A DNA stretch of 64,000 bases from Erpobdella octoculata (taxonomy: Eukaryota > Annelida > Clitellata > Hirudinida > Erpobdellidae). The notes beneath the pieces are model-generated. The model worked only from the letters and a program-made list of their open reading frames with translations. It was not told the origin of the DNA and made no database searches. This document shows positions 38,471 through 53,197 of this stretch, in pieces. Made by a program: the position numbers and the translations under genes. The stretch lies in the NCBI GenBank assembly GCA_963978895.1, contig OZ022245.1, positions 7,896,542 to 7,960,541 on the forward strand, in the 5' to 3' direction. Position 1 is the stretch's first letter. The number at the start of each line of letters is the position of its first letter.

Positions 38471-38554
38471 CCGGTAGAATACCCGGTTTTTGGAAAATTG
38501 AAGTGACGTACCTCCATCCCCCCCCCGAAACAGGAATTTCTGGATCCGCCACTG
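38471..38554 (-). mobile_element. hAT-like terminal fragment
   Basis: Ends GGATCCGCCACTG; its complement CAGTGGCGGATCC is a common hAT terminus, followed inward by a G run. The partner end is not seen; the CATA array replaces the interior. Confidence 0.55.
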
Positions 38555-40382
38555 ACCAAAAATAAATTTTAATATATAAACAGTAGGACACACATGCATA
38601 ATTGCATATATATTATATTCAGAATACTTACAAGGAAATACAAAGATATATGCGTAAGTAATTACCAACTTAAATATTAGCATTAATACATACATGCAGA
38701 AATACAGACAGACATATACGCATACAAAGAAAGATATGCACACATCAATATATACAACCTCCTCAAAGCCAATTTGGACATTGGCGTGATACGCATTGAC
38801 ACATCATTAAGTAGTGGCACACAAATTAGCACAAGCGGCCAAGTACCGATACATAAAGTATGATGCTCACGTACATGCACAAGTACTCATACGCAGACAG
38901 ACAAGCAAAGAGACGCACAGAGACGAACACAGTGGGACATGGCAGCATGCCAGCGCGTGCGTTTTTTCATTAGACACGTCAGTGTTATTATTTCCAATAA
39001 TTCTCAGCTCTCATCTTGATCCCGGGTGCTCCAGGCTGCAGCATATTAATTCGCTCTCTGCCCACTGCTCACCACCCCACACGCATCCCCCACCTCTGTC
39101 TCTTTCTTTCTCTTTCTCTCTCTCTCTTACTCTGTTTAACGTATATCTCACTGAAAAATTTTTCAAGTAATTATTTTCATCGTCCACGCACACAAACCAT
39201 AAAACAAAAAAAAACCCACTCATGTTAAGGCCATAAATTATTTGTAATTATTTGTACAACTTCTAAAACAACCACTTTACTCTAAAAAAATTTAAGATGA
39301 TCTTTCGATTCATAATTTCAATTGTCCCATTTTCATTGGTCAACTTCGGCAGGCAGGCCACTGTCATCTTCAGGGTGGATTTAAGCAGGCGATAAAAAAA
39401 AACTGAAACAGAAGATTTATAAAAACATCGAGGAAAGTGAAATAAAGAATTAATGAGAAATTGCGTAAACGCTTAGTAGAAAATTTATTAAAAAAAACGT
39501 AAAAATAAAATCTTTAAAAAAGTAAGTGGAATCGAATGACGTAAATCTTCTGCACACTGAATGGTATAACTGAGAGATAATGTCAATCAATTATAATTGA
39601 AATTCGAAATGTCTAACAAAATTAATTAAGAAAAGATTCAATTTTTTACAAATTGTTTTGTTATACCAATAATTTTTGTTACAAAAAAGTATATTATTAG
39701 AATGAGGTGTTGAATTCAGTTGTTTTGATTTACCTAATTAAAACTAACGCAAAGCTACAGTAATTTTTCATCTAAAACTAACAATATTTATATATTATAC
39801 AATAAATACAAAATTTTAAATTAATAAATCATTTTAGTGAATGAATCAGAAAAATTTATTTAAACAATAAAAACAAGTTTTCAGTCATATTTTAAATATT
39901 TGATTTTTTTTTAAATTTGATTTAAAGTTATATGCTTCAAGCCTAAATAAAGTCGTAAGTAACAAGCTGAAGTGTCGTTGTCATCAAAATGGTGGAGGGA
40001 TTTTTAATACAAAAATTGGCCTGTGATAAATTTTCCGAACCATTCTACAGACATCAGTAGCAGTCGATGTTACGACGTCTCAGTCAACAAAAATTGTCAA
40101 CACGTGCCAAGCAGCGGAAAACTGTTTACAAACCTCATTAATTACTTCATATATAAATTATCAAAATTGAAGCTAATTCCAAGCAATTAGCTGTTTTAAA
40201 ATTCAATTTCAATTCCACCTTATAACCCTTCTGACAAAAAATTATGTTAACGCCTTTTATTTCTGCAATTCTTTTCAAACAAAACCCCGGGAAACGAGGA
40301 TACTCCAGATAAACAGATGTGGTAAGAGCGAAAGACAGGGGAAAAAAGAGAAAAAAAGATGGTGAGAGAAAAAATAAAACTA
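38555..40382. other. AT-rich spacer
   Basis: CT run at 39096-39133. Otherwise AT-rich without recognisable genes. The minus strand near 39390-39340 has a CTGAAGATG...CGAAG order that recalls the Penelope ribozyme but lacks a correct core. Confidence 0.6.
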
Positions 40383-41000
<618 letters not shown>

Positions 41001-41069
41001 TACACACATGAATAGGTACTTACAAAAATATGATTAATTAAATAAATAAAATAAGTCAGGACATAAAAG

Positions 41070-42192
41070 TACATGTCCTGACTGACTGACTGACTAACTG
41101 ATAATCAACGCCGAGCTAAAACGCCTTATCCTAGTAACGTGAAATTTGGAACTTATATTACTCTTATAGCCTAAGCACCCACAAAGACAGGGTTTTTGAA
41201 AATTGTTTTTCTGAGGGGATAAAATAGAAAAATAAACTTTTTTTTAAACTGTGCATATCTCGAAAACCAAAAATGAGAAGGCTTAGAAATTTGGTATCTA
41301 AATTCTTCTTAAGAAATAATAAGATAGGTATTTCACTATTTTTTGAAAATTTGGTTTTCAGGACCACAAATGTGGTGTGGAAAATATGGTTACTTGTTTG
41401 TTTAAAATAACTGCTACTCAAAAACTGTAAGTGCTACAGATGTAAAAATTAGTATATAATATCAATAATATCTACTAGACTAGGGATATAAAGGTATACG
41501 TGTTTTACTAATTTTTGATAATTTGGTTTCCAAGACCTCAAATGTGGGATGGATTATTCTTACAAAATGACAAAATACATGTTTTAATAAGTTTTGAAAT
41601 AACTGCTACTCTGAAACTGAGAATATTAGTATTTAGATACTACTTAGAAAATAAAGTTACACATGTTTTACAATTTTTTTTAATTTTTGGCTTTTAGGAC
41701 TACAAATGTAGGGTGGAGAAAAGCATTATTTGCTTAAAATCACATTAACTGAAAGTGTAAAAACGTTAAAATTCAGTATTTATGTTTAAATAAAATAATA
41801 AGATACGTGTCTCATTATTTTTCGAAAAATTAGTTTCCAAGCCTTAAGGTTTTGTGCCCGCTAAAACTGGTTGAGTCCAGTTCATCACGGGCCGGGCCTA
41901 CTTCTGTGGTTAAGAAACGGGCCAGTTCGGGCTTAAATAACAAGCCAGTTCTGATATTTTCTGACTAAAAAATAAGCCGGATCGGTTCTAAGAAATTCCT
42001 ATAGTGCTATATGGATTAGAGTACTACATGGGCTTGGCCAGTCCGTAATTTTAGGGTTTTCAGACGGCCCGGGCGAAACCTGAAGTCATGGTGGGATGGG
42101 CCAAAATTTTTTGCCAATTATATAGAAATTTTAGGCCTGTAAAAACTATGGTTGAACAGTTACAATTTTGTAATTTCAAGCGAGCGAACCGC
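41070..42192 (+). repeat. E-family repeat, copy 3
   Basis: Starts ACATGTCCTGACTGACTGAC, has the same internal boxes as copies 1 and 2, lacks the SINE, and ends in GGGCC-rich sequence and CAAGCGAGCGAACCGC. Confidence 0.75.
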
Positions 42193-43324
42193 ATATACAT
42201 ACATAAACAAAGAAAGAAAAAAAGAAAGAAGAAAATAAGTACACTTTCACTTAAATTCGTTGAAATCTGCGTATTAGTTTTTGATGATAATATTTAACTT
42301 GATTATCAAAACTGAATTTCGTTAAAAAATTTATATTTCCCGTTGGGGCGCACATTTATGATTGTGACTTTTTGTGTTGGGCATAAATAAATAAATGTAG
42401 TAAATAAATGGTTGTTTGATGAACTCCATTTTGGATTTTACTGTTTCCTACTGTTTGAATCTTGTATGTATTTCTCTAATAAAGCAAACTATGAAAACGG
42501 AGAGTCACTAATACGCCGAAACTTAACTAGACTCTTTTTTTGTAAAAGAGGAATAAATGGGAACATTTACATAAGTTCATGTGAGATTTATAAAGTTTAC
42601 CTAACCTCTAGAAAAAGTAAAATAAAAATGTATGTACAAAACATTTCACAAAAACACTTTCACTTTTAAAGGCACTAAAAAGGAAACAAAATGTTTTTTT
42701 AGTGATATCCGAGTATATCACATAAATAGTTTAACAAAATATAAAAGTATGTGTAGTCCATTTTATATTTTTCTATAATTGAAAAGTTTATAAATACACG
42801 AAAGTACCACAATTTTATATTTTGTTAAACTATTTAAGAGATATAATTACATAACCCACAAAAAATAATTTCTTCTATTTTAGTGCGTTTAGAAGTAAAA
42901 GAGTTTTTTGAAATAGTTTTTTTTATATATTTGTATTACAAATGCCATCTGTGATAACCTTCTTCAATCTGTTTTGGACTATCCAAGTATCCGATGTTAC
43001 AGATTATAGGCCTTTGTCGGATGTAAGCATTTTACGATAAATCTACATCATGATGGCAAATGAGGGACCAACAGGATGGCTTTGACGAAAAACTTGGATA
43101 GATTCATGAGCTCTATGTGGACAAACAAGCGCTGATTTCTTTCAATGTGAATAATAATCATGTACTTTTTTTTTAAAACAGACTTTGTTCTGAATGTACG
43201 TTAAAAAACGCAATTTCTTCAGTTGCTTCTTTTTACATTCATTTCAAGGTATTGCTGATAAATACTAATTTATATGTCAATAGTTCAATTTAATTGTTTA
43301 TGTTTTGTGAGATGACAAAAGAAT
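42193..43324. other. AT-rich region with an inverted repeat
   Basis: No genes. Holds the 23-bp inverted repeat at 42724-42835. Confidence 0.6.
42724..42835. repeat. Perfect 23-bp inverted repeat, MITE-like
   Basis: Arms 42724-42746 and 42813-42835 (containing TAGTTTAACAAAATATAAAA) are exact complements around a 66-bp spacer. Confidence 0.8.
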
Positions 43325-43530
43325 GGGTTGAGAAAAGTTTGCCCCTGGCTTTTCGCCCCCGTCTGTAGCTGGAGCGAGAAGCTGGGGCAAACTACCCAGG
43401 AACGAGAGGCTTGTGGGCAAACGTTTTCAGAGTAAAAAACCGGGGGCAAGATTTTTCAGGGACAAACTTTCCCGGAAGCGAAAAGATGGGGGAAAAAGCC
43501 GGGTGCGAACTTTCCGCGAACCCGAAAGAA
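43325..43530. repeat. GC-rich degenerate repeat patch
   Basis: Repeats of GGGGCAAAC-TTTCCCGG- and GCGAAAAG-type words, far richer in GC than its surroundings. Origin unknown. Confidence 0.5.
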
Positions 43531-45946
43531 TTAAAGATACCTTATTTAAAATTTTAATGAAGTAAAAACGCTTCTTTATATAAAGATAATATAACAACTA
43601 CATAGATCAAACACTTTGAAATATAAAAGGATTAAAATTATTATTCGTTCCAGAACTCCATTTTACCTTCCGAACCCTTACTCAAACCCTGGATACACCC
43701 CTACTTGGCTGTTTTAAGTTATTGGCAGTTACAAATGAATATTTTCTCGTTAATTAAAAACGTTTTTATCCGTAATTAACAGTTTATTGACAGGATTCTT
43801 CTGTGTACTTGTTGGAGTAGTATGTTATTGCCTCCTTAGAGTTTGGCAGGTCTGGTGAATCAGTGCATTCTGGTTGTGCATGCCAGCGAAATCACATCGC
43901 CCGTTTATGTTGTTCGTTTGAGAATATGACGAAGTAGAACATTGAAATGTCACATTGGTGGTGTTTGTCTTATCTGAAAATATAATTCCCTTAGCTGAAA
44001 TATTTAATTTATTTGGTGAGTTGTTAAAAATCAGACAAACATACACACACAAAGACACACACACGCACATACACACATACCTACACACAAATAGGAAGGC
44101 ACAAAGAAGAACACATCATAAAACGAAACGAGAGAGTTAAAATAAATTGAAATAATAAAATAATGGAACGTGGGATCGCCCGCCATGACACACGACTTCC
44201 GTCTCCAGGTTAATAATAAGTGGTCAGACTAATCGACTCATTTCCAGCAACAGCATGATGTCATTCTCCTGGGATGATATGGAAAGCACAGAAATTACAA
44301 ATTAAAAAGTTTTACTTGAATTTTTTTTTGTGATAATGTAATTTGAAAGTCATCGTTTATTAATTATCAATAAAAAGTTTTTATATTTTCAAATAGGATT
44401 GTAAACGTATTGTTTTCATTTCTCTTTTCTTACATTATCTCATAATTTACATTTCAAACATGTTTATGTAATATTTTCACGAATTCATTTATATTTATAA
44501 TTAAATTATGTACAAAATTATTTTGAATTTATAACAAATTTCAAGCTTAATGACATTCGGGACATACCACCGCATAATAAATGCTTACAGTAAATTTGAA
44601 AGATTGAACTTAACAACCTTTTCAATGTTCATTGATGTAATATAAACCAGCATAAGCATACAATCGTGGAAGAAAGTGATGCAAATTTGTGAGATAATGC
44701 AAATATGCCACACATTTATTGTTAAGCAATTGTTTACATAAAGAAGTCATGTTCGCATAAACAAGACCTCGTTTTGTGTGTGGCAATGAATGCCTGGATT
44801 GGCTTTTGTCGAGTTTTTCGAGTTCAACGCGTTTGCTCAATTTTTTGTTTTCTTAAACCAATTGTAATAAAAAAAATAATTGAATTGAGACTTATTAATT
44901 ATGACATATGAGATTTTGATGCAGGGATCATTGGTAGACATTTGTTTATAATTCAACATGCAAAACGATTGGTGGAAATTTTTATTCAACCAGGTGTGCA
45001 ATACTTTCTTATTTAACCAGTAAGGCAATACTTTCATACTCAGCCAGGTAGACAATACTTTCTTATTTAACCAGGTAGGCAATACTTTCATACTCAACCA
45101 AATAGGCAATAATTTAAAAAAAATCCAGGTAAATGTTTCAGGAGAGACAACATGGTCGAAAAGAGAAAAAAATATTGCAAAAAATATTTTTCAGCCTTCC
45201 AGCTAGACGTTTTATAAATATTGATACTTTCATAAATTAATAAACCTGACGTAATTAACATAATAGCCAACATATATTTAGATGATTTTATGAACATTAT
45301 TCATAAAAATTATAATTTCAACAACATTAACAGTGTGATTTATCATTAGGAAAACATCGCTATATGATGATGATGACGATGATGGTGGCGATGATGACGA
45401 TAATAGTTGACGATGACCATGATGATGATGACGATGATTGCTTTAAATAAATGACTTTCGATTAATCAAATTATGAAGAGATGGAGGATATTAAGTATAT
45501 AAATATAGAAAAAAAACGATTCAATTGAACGATTGAGTAAAAATATTACTACTAAATTTATTGTCCCGTTGTTAATAAACAAATAAGCGATAAATATGAA
45601 TATAATTATTCAATTATAACTTAAAAACTGCTTGTTTACAACCTTATCAGGCAATAAAATAAATTTAGAAATATAGGACAAATTGAAAAGAGAGAGAGAG
45701 AAAGAAAGAAAGAAAGAAGGAAAGAAAGAAAGAGAGAGAAAAAAAGGGAAACTAGAAAAACGAGAGAGGGGCAGTAATCAGATTTCCCTCTAAAAGCCGG
45801 GCAGGATAACTGTGGGACTGCAAAAGAAACATCCACATTCCATCACTTGCTCTCGTTTTGTTCGGTTTTATTTTCTTTTATTTTCTTTTTTTTCTTTATT
45901 AATGTCTTTCGTTAATGTTTCGCTGCTTGTGTAATTATATTGTATT
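43531..45946. other. AT-rich spacer
   Basis: Small CA-rich tract (44040-44090), a degenerate tandem repeat around AACCAGGTAGGCAATACTTTC (44985-45115), GAT-rich patch (45365-45440) and purine tract (45690-45745). No gene. Confidence 0.6.
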
Positions 45947-46100
45947 AGCTGGGATACCCGTGGTTGGCGGGTATTATGGGCATATAAAGTCCACAATTGT
46001 CAGATTTTTTGTAACGTTGACACAAACCACCTCCCCCAAACCATGTCCCCCAAGTGTACCAAATTTAAATAAAATCGATTCAGGTGTTTTGAATTAGATG
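45947..46100 (+). mobile_element. Retroelement-like end sequence
   Basis: TTAGCTGGGATACCCGTGG followed by GGCGGGTATTATGGGCA, the reverse-oriented form of the GGGTAnnnnnGCTAG ends elsewhere in the window; it abuts a 45-bp minisatellite. Confidence 0.45.
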
Positions 46101-46101
46101 C

Positions 46102-46330
46102 CGATAGATACGTACATTGTACATACGTACAATCATTTCTATATATCGATAGATACGTACATTGTACATACGTACAATCATTTCTATATATCGATAGATA
46201 CGTACATTGTACATACGTACATTCATTTCTATATATCTATAGATACGTACATTGTACATACGTACATTCATTTCTATGTATCTATAGATACGTACATTGT
46301 ACATACGTACATTCATTTTTATATATCTAA
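46102..46330 (+). repeat. 45-bp minisatellite, five copies
   Basis: Unit contains GATACGTACATTGTACATAC and CTATATATC. Because 45 is a multiple of three, frames on both strands stay open (DTYIVHTY and MYNVRIYR repeats). No reason to call it a gene. Confidence 0.93.
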
Positions 46331-47214
46331 AGATATTTACGCGTGGAGTTTTTATTCATTTCTCCAACTGAACTCATTCAAAGCCCTATTTTACTTATGC
46401 AAATCAAATAACGAGACTTTTTAAGAAATAATCAAATTATTGAATTATTGAATTTGCAACATTTTTTTTTATATTAATGTATGCAAAACATGATAATTAA
46501 ACATCTGTATATAAAATTATAAAAATAAAATATTATATTTATAATTGAAAATTACATTAGAAATAATTATTTTACTTCTAATTACATTAAAATTAATTAC
46601 ATTACAAATAGTTAATAGGTTTGTTGGTTTGTAATTTTGAAAGTGCTTTTATGGTCAATTTCATGATATTTGTGATCGGCCCCATGTATTGAGTTGTTTT
46701 GTGAATATTTGTGCGTATTCTTGCTTGTATTATGGTGTTTGTGTGTATGCTTGTTTGTATTATTGAGTATGTATATATGTATGCTTGTTTGTATTATGGT
46801 GTTTGTGTGTATGCATGTTTGTATTATTGAGTATGTATGTATGCATGCTTGCTTGTTTTGTCAAGTTTGTATGTACACTTGTTTGTAATATAGAGTTTGT
46901 ATGTATACTCGCTTTTATTAAGTAGTTTCTATGTAGGCCTGCTTGTATTATGGAGTTTTTGTGCATGCTTGTAGTTATTATGGAGTTTGTATGCCTGCAA
47001 TTAATTGTCTTTATTATTGTATCAAGGAATTTTTATGTAAACAATTGTTTGTATATGTGTTTGTATTATGAAGTTTGTATGTAAATAAGATTCTGTTTCT
47101 AGCTCTGTTGGAGGACAAATTTCATCAGCAGACATGAATTGCGTGAATGAGTTACCATTAATGAATTGATCAGCGGAACAGACCGCTGGTGCTGGAGAGT
47201 AATCGAAGAAACGT
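46331..47214. other. AT-rich spacer and degenerate approximately 32-bp repeat
   Basis: 46700-47000 has about eight loose copies of TTGTTTGTATTATGGTGTTT-like units. No gene. Confidence 0.65.
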
Positions 47215-47395
47215 GAGTGAATTAGTGAGTGAATTAGTGAGAGAGTGTATAAGAGTGGAGTGCACGAGTGAGTGTGTGAGTGAATGTATGAGTGAGTGTG
47301 TGAGTGAGTGAATGTATGAGTGAGTGTGTGAGTGAGTGAGTGTGTGAGTGAATGTATGAGTGAGTGTGTGAGAAGTGTGTGAGTGAAATTTTCTG
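47215..47395 (+). repeat. GAGT/GTGA-rich tandem repeat
   Basis: Irregular GAGTGAGTGTGTGAGTGAAT units. Confidence 0.85.
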
Positions 47396-47487
47396 CTGTG
47401 AGTAACTGAGTTGGTGGTGAGTGTGATGTGTGATAATTTTGTGATGGTGTCTCTGAGTAACTTGGTGAATAAGTTGATGGTTGGGTT

Positions 47488-47712
47488 GGGTGGGTGGATA
47501 CTGGTGGGTGGATACTGGTGGGTGGATACTGGTGGGTGGATACTGGTGGGTGGATACTGGTGGGTGGATACTGGTGGGTGGATACTGGTGCGTGGATACT
47601 GGTGGGTGGATACTGGTGGGTGGATACTGGTGCGTGGATACTGGTGGGTGGATACTGGTGCGTGGATACTGGTGGGTGGATACTGGTGCGTGGATACTGG
47701 TGGGTGAGTACC
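47488..47712 (+). repeat. 14-bp minisatellite
   Basis: About sixteen copies of GGGTGGATACTGGT, several with the GCGTGG variant in a semi-regular order. Confidence 0.93.
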
Positions 47713-49200
47713 GGTGGATCTGTGGGTAAATTGGTTAGATTTGTTTGTGAGTAATTGAAAAAGATAGTGGAGAAATAAAAATGTGAATGTTATAATATCA
47801 TTAAAGAAAGACATTTATTTGGTCAAATAAAGCAAAAACAAAATAAAATAACATCAAGACAAGATAAGAAAAGAAGAGAGGAAAGGAAACAAATGCAGAA
47901 ATAAAAAAAAACAGAGAGAGATAAAGAGAGAAACAAACAGACAAAAAGATAGAGTTAGTTAGGGACATTAGAGAGATCTACTTGAAGAGTTGCAGCACTG
48001 GCAAAGAAATGCAATTACCTAATTTTTACCCGAAGCATTTGCGTCTCTCCTCCTATTCTTTGCAAACCAATAATTGTTCCTAATTCAATTCCACTCACTT
48101 CTTTTGTAGCTGCATCGAGTTAGGCCTGGGAATGCAAAATACATGCGTCCATATAAGGAAGGTGTCTAAGTGTGGCTGTCTCTGTCCCTTGCCCTGTCTC
48201 TGTCCCTTGCCCTGTCTCCGTGGCTTGCCCTGTCTCTTTCTCTTCCTGCCTCTACGTCTGTCAGTTTGTTTTCTTTTTTATTGTTTCATTTCATTCGTTT
48301 TTACTTTGTACTCTTCCTTGTTCTTCTTTTTTAAGAGTTCTATGTTTATATCTATTTTCTTTTTAGCGCATTTATGGAAACTTTTTTTTGAAAGGGAGCT
48401 TAATAATACACTTTGTCTGGCCGGGTGATCGGCTGTTTATGAAAATAAACTGGAAAAGTAGACACCTTGGAGTTTTTGTGTTTTTTGCATCAGATTTGTG
48501 CCGTAAAGTTATTCCGGAGGTGACTAGTTTAATTGCTATCAGCTGCGATTATTTGTTTCGTAGGTGGAAATTCTGTAAATTTCCACCTACGAAAAAGAAT
48601 CACTTATCTGTTCCTTCGATATAAAACGAGGACTTTCACAAATTATTTTTTATGAAGAGACACAACATTTTTTATAGAAATTGATCAGTAATTGAAAATA
48701 CCATTTAACAAATATTATTTACAACCTTGTTTGTATTTATTTATAACCCAATTATAACCTTATTTTTGTTGCGACTAATAATTATTTCCAGTTTAGTTTA
48801 ATTAATTCAATATAACATTCAGTAGCGCGATAATTAGTCAACCTTGATTTTTGATTCATTTAATTACCAAAGTAAAAAAATTCTGCAGGGGATAAAAACA
48901 TTGTTGTGATGACAAACATATTATGCTATTTCCATATAAGGAAACACTTGACATTAAGGACTTTCACAGCTGTTTGTGAAAATAACTTTTCTACATTATT
49001 CGTTTACTGTCACTTTCCAAAATCTAATCTCTCACAGCGCCTCTCTAACCTATCTTTGTTGCCATTTGAAGAAGATGTCACAAATTCTGTTATTAAAGAG
49101 GAGCTTTTAGCTCATTTTTGCGGTCATCAAAGTAACGATATATCTAGAGATCATTGAAATGGTACATTTAAATGTATTCATATGATCAGTCACTTTTTTC
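47713..49200. other. Spacer with CT repeat and hairpin
   Basis: Tandem CTTGCCCTGTCTCTGTCC-type units at 48182-48235 and a perfect hairpin at 48556-48594. Open frames here (up to 98 codons) show no recognised motif. Confidence 0.55.
48556..48594. repeat. Perfect 17-bp hairpin
   Basis: TTTCGTAGGTGGAAATT, loop CTGTA, then the exact complement. Too short for an animal microRNA precursor; could be a transposon end or chance fold-back. Confidence 0.85.
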
Positions 49201-50009
49201 TTGCGAGGCTGTAACTCGTAAAGGCAGTGCCGGTGTCGATTTGAGCTTTTATAGAGCCTTAGGTGGCAGGAGTGAAAAAGGGCACCCCATCTAAAAATAT
49301 TTAAAACGCATACTCGTTTATTTAATTACTAAAAACCTGGTTATTGCTGGCTCCGAGTAATCAGAACAGAGAGTAAAAATATTTTAAACTGCTTGAGAAG
49401 CTTGCTAGGAACATTGATACACCAAATTTAAAATCATAGGGTTTTTTCTTTAAAGTAATGAGTTGCTTTTTTGTAAACGTCTTGGGGCCCCTAGGAGGCC
49501 ACCTAGTACCGTCTTATGGTAGAGTCTTGACCCTGCGTGAGGAAGTGATGGTAGTTTATATAAAAAAATTTCACCCTTTCAAATTATGGTTGCACCTTTT
49601 GTTTTAAAATCCTGGCAACGAGCCTGTAAACAATTGTTTTATTTGGAAAATTTGAAAATGTTTCTACAAATGCCAATGAGGCTGAGGCTTAGAGCGGTTT
49701 GGCCAAAGATTTCAGTGGTGGCTCGCAGAAATGGAGCTTAAACTTAATCCTGTGTTTAAAATCTTGAAAAGCGGTAGAAGGTCGGAAACTGACTGTGTGG
49801 TACAGTTGCAGGTTCGGTTGCTAAAGAACCGTCGGTGACCTAGTGGGGGCTCGCTGTGATCAACAGTCATGTATGAAGAAATTGCAATGTAACGACTCAG
49901 CATGGAAAAGGGGTAGTTTTATAACTTTATATTATATTATCGAAGTTCATAAGAAAACTTAGCAGAATCAATACAGACCAAAAAAATGTACAGAAATAGT
50001 CCTCATTTT
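49201..50009. other. Spacer with possible hAT-like scrap
   Basis: CAGTGCCGGTGTCGATTTG at 49225 and GGGGCCCCTAGGAGGCCACC at about 49484-49503 resemble hAT terminal regions, but no matching target duplication was found. Confidence 0.4.
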
Positions 50010-50063
50010 TATTACTTTCAATATATTGTAAAATCATTCCAGAAGAGCCGGAGTACGATTGTC

Positions 50064-50064
<1 letters not shown>
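50010..50064 (+). mobile_element. LTR-end fragment
   Basis: Matches the LTR end at 31800-31853 with scattered differences (ATTACTTTCAATA, TAAAA, GATTGTC); then a TA array replaces the primer site. Confidence 0.5.

Positions 50065-50155
<91 letters not shown>
50063..50155. repeat. (TA)n array
   Basis: Pure TA apart from one ACAT; its right end supplies the TATATATT target of the next element. Confidence 0.95.
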
Positions 50156-50157
<2 letters not shown>

Positions 50158-51104
50158 GCGGCGCCCATCTCCCCCTGGCTGCTGAAGGCAGACTCCCCTT
50201 TCCATTTATATCCCCCCTCTTTTTTATCCCGTCTTCTCTCGGTCCCGAATGTATGTTCTAAAAAATTATCTGCAATATGGTCACATCCAAATACCAGTAA
50301 AATTATAAGCTTTTTCAATATTTATTTAAAAAATTACATCACTATGAATAAAATTAGGCACTGTCTAATGAAGAAAGTGCGCTCGCAGAGTGGGAGTAAC
50401 ACAAGCAACACGAGAAATAATGTCATCATCTTTTAACTGTACAACCAAGTCTTTTTCTGATGATATTATCATGAGGGCTGACAAATAATCATCTGAAGTT
50501 GATGATCGAAGTCTATTTTTAATGATCTTCAGTTTACTTAAAGCCTTTTCAGCTGAGACATTAGAAACTGCAAGACAAGCAAAGATGCTATTCAGACTAT
50601 ACAAATTTAGAAAGCCAGATAATTCAGGAAGCAATTGCAATGGATTCATTAATGCTTCATTTTCTGTCATGGTGACATCGTTGTTGCAAATGTCAAACTC
50701 AACATCAGCATCTTCAATTTAGTTTTCTTCATTATCAAATTGCCCTTGATCATCGCAACCATTTTGTAGGAGATCATCAGTATATCAGTATTAGTCGTAG
50801 TGCTATTTTGAGACAGAAGACAGAACGTTGATTTGAAGCCTGACAGTTCAGCTGTGACTGCATTGGCTTAACCTCCATAGAGTTGGCAAATCATTTCAAT
50901 GTCAGAACTGTTTATAGACTTATCACTAAAGAGAGTCTGAGGTGTGAACAACGACAATTGCTGCATGAATGTAAGGTTCTGTTGCTTAAATCTGCTACAC
51001 ATCTGAAACTTTTCTAACTGTAAAACCAAAGCTCAGGGGGAATTTTCCCCCCCTAGCTTTGCGAGGAAGCATCTGTTTCCTAACCCCCCGTGTGGGCGCC
51101 CCTG
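50156..51104 (-). mobile_element. hAT element relic, 949 bp
   Basis: Left end AAGCGGCGCCCATC and right end complement CAGGGGCGCCCAC match as imperfect terminal inverted repeats. The 8-bp TATATATT flanks both sides (50148-50155, 51105-51112). Contains a decayed transposase on the minus strand. Confidence 0.75.
50365..51000 (-). pseudogene. hAT transposase C-terminal region, decayed
   Basis: Last about 100 codons are open and contain NVSAEKALSKLKIIKNRLRS and LSALMIISSEKDLV, the hAT dimerisation motif (family pattern SAE--FS-LK-IK--LRS). Upstream sequence has a stop near 50869 and frame changes. The zinc finger and catalytic core are missing, so it cannot be active. Confidence 0.82.
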
Positions 51105-52410
<1,306 letters not shown>

Positions 52411-53197
52411 CTCACTCACTCACTCACTCACTCACTCACTCACTCACTCACTCACTCACTCACTCACTCACTCACTCACTCACTCACTCACTCACTCACT
52501 CACTCACTCACTCACTCACTCACTCACTCACTCACTCACTCACTCACTCACTCACTCACTCACTCACTCACTCACTCACTCACTCACTCACTCACTCACT
52601 CACTCACTCACTCACTCACTCACTCACTCACTCACTCACTCACTCACTCACTCACTCACTCACTCACTCACTCACTCACTCACTCACTCACTCACTCACT
52701 CACTCACTCACTCACTCACTCACTCACTCACTCACTCACTCACTCACTCACTCACTCACTCACTCACTCACTCACTCACTCACTCACTCACTCACTCACT
52801 CACTCACTCACTCACTCACTCACTCACTCACTCACTCACTCACTCACTCACTCACTCACTCACTCACTCACTCACTCACTCACTCACTCACTCACTCACT
52901 CACTCACTCACTCACTCACTCACTCACTCACTCACTCACTCACTCACTCACTCACTCACTCACTCACTCACTCACTCACTCACTCACTCACTCACTCACT
53001 CACTCACTCACTCACTCACTCACTCACTCACTCACTCACTCACTCACTCACTCACTCACTCACTCACTCACTCACTCACTCACTCACTCACTCACTCACT
53101 CACTCACTCACTCACTCACTCACTCACTCACTCACTCACTCACTCACTCACTCACTCACTCACTCACTCACTCACTCACTCACTCACTCACTCACTC
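52411..53197 (+). repeat. (CACT)n array, 787 bp, uninterrupted
   Basis: About 197 perfect copies of the tetranucleotide, the longest pure array here. Confidence 0.98.

Noticed and set aside
37747..38743. Long open frames of CMYV/YIHT repeats over the CATA array
   Set aside because: A pure tetranucleotide without stop codons is open in every frame; no unique coding sequence on either side.
39340..39395. Hammerhead-like order on the minus strand
   Set aside because: GAAA is replaced by GAAG and helices II and III do not form.
48906..49157. Plus-strand 83-codon frame with non-repetitive sequence
   Set aside because: Looks less biased than others but shows no recognisable motif, and no supporting start context or neighbours.
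49225..49516. Possible hAT MITE
   Set aside because: End-like sequences present but inverted repeats match poorly and no 8-bp duplication was found.
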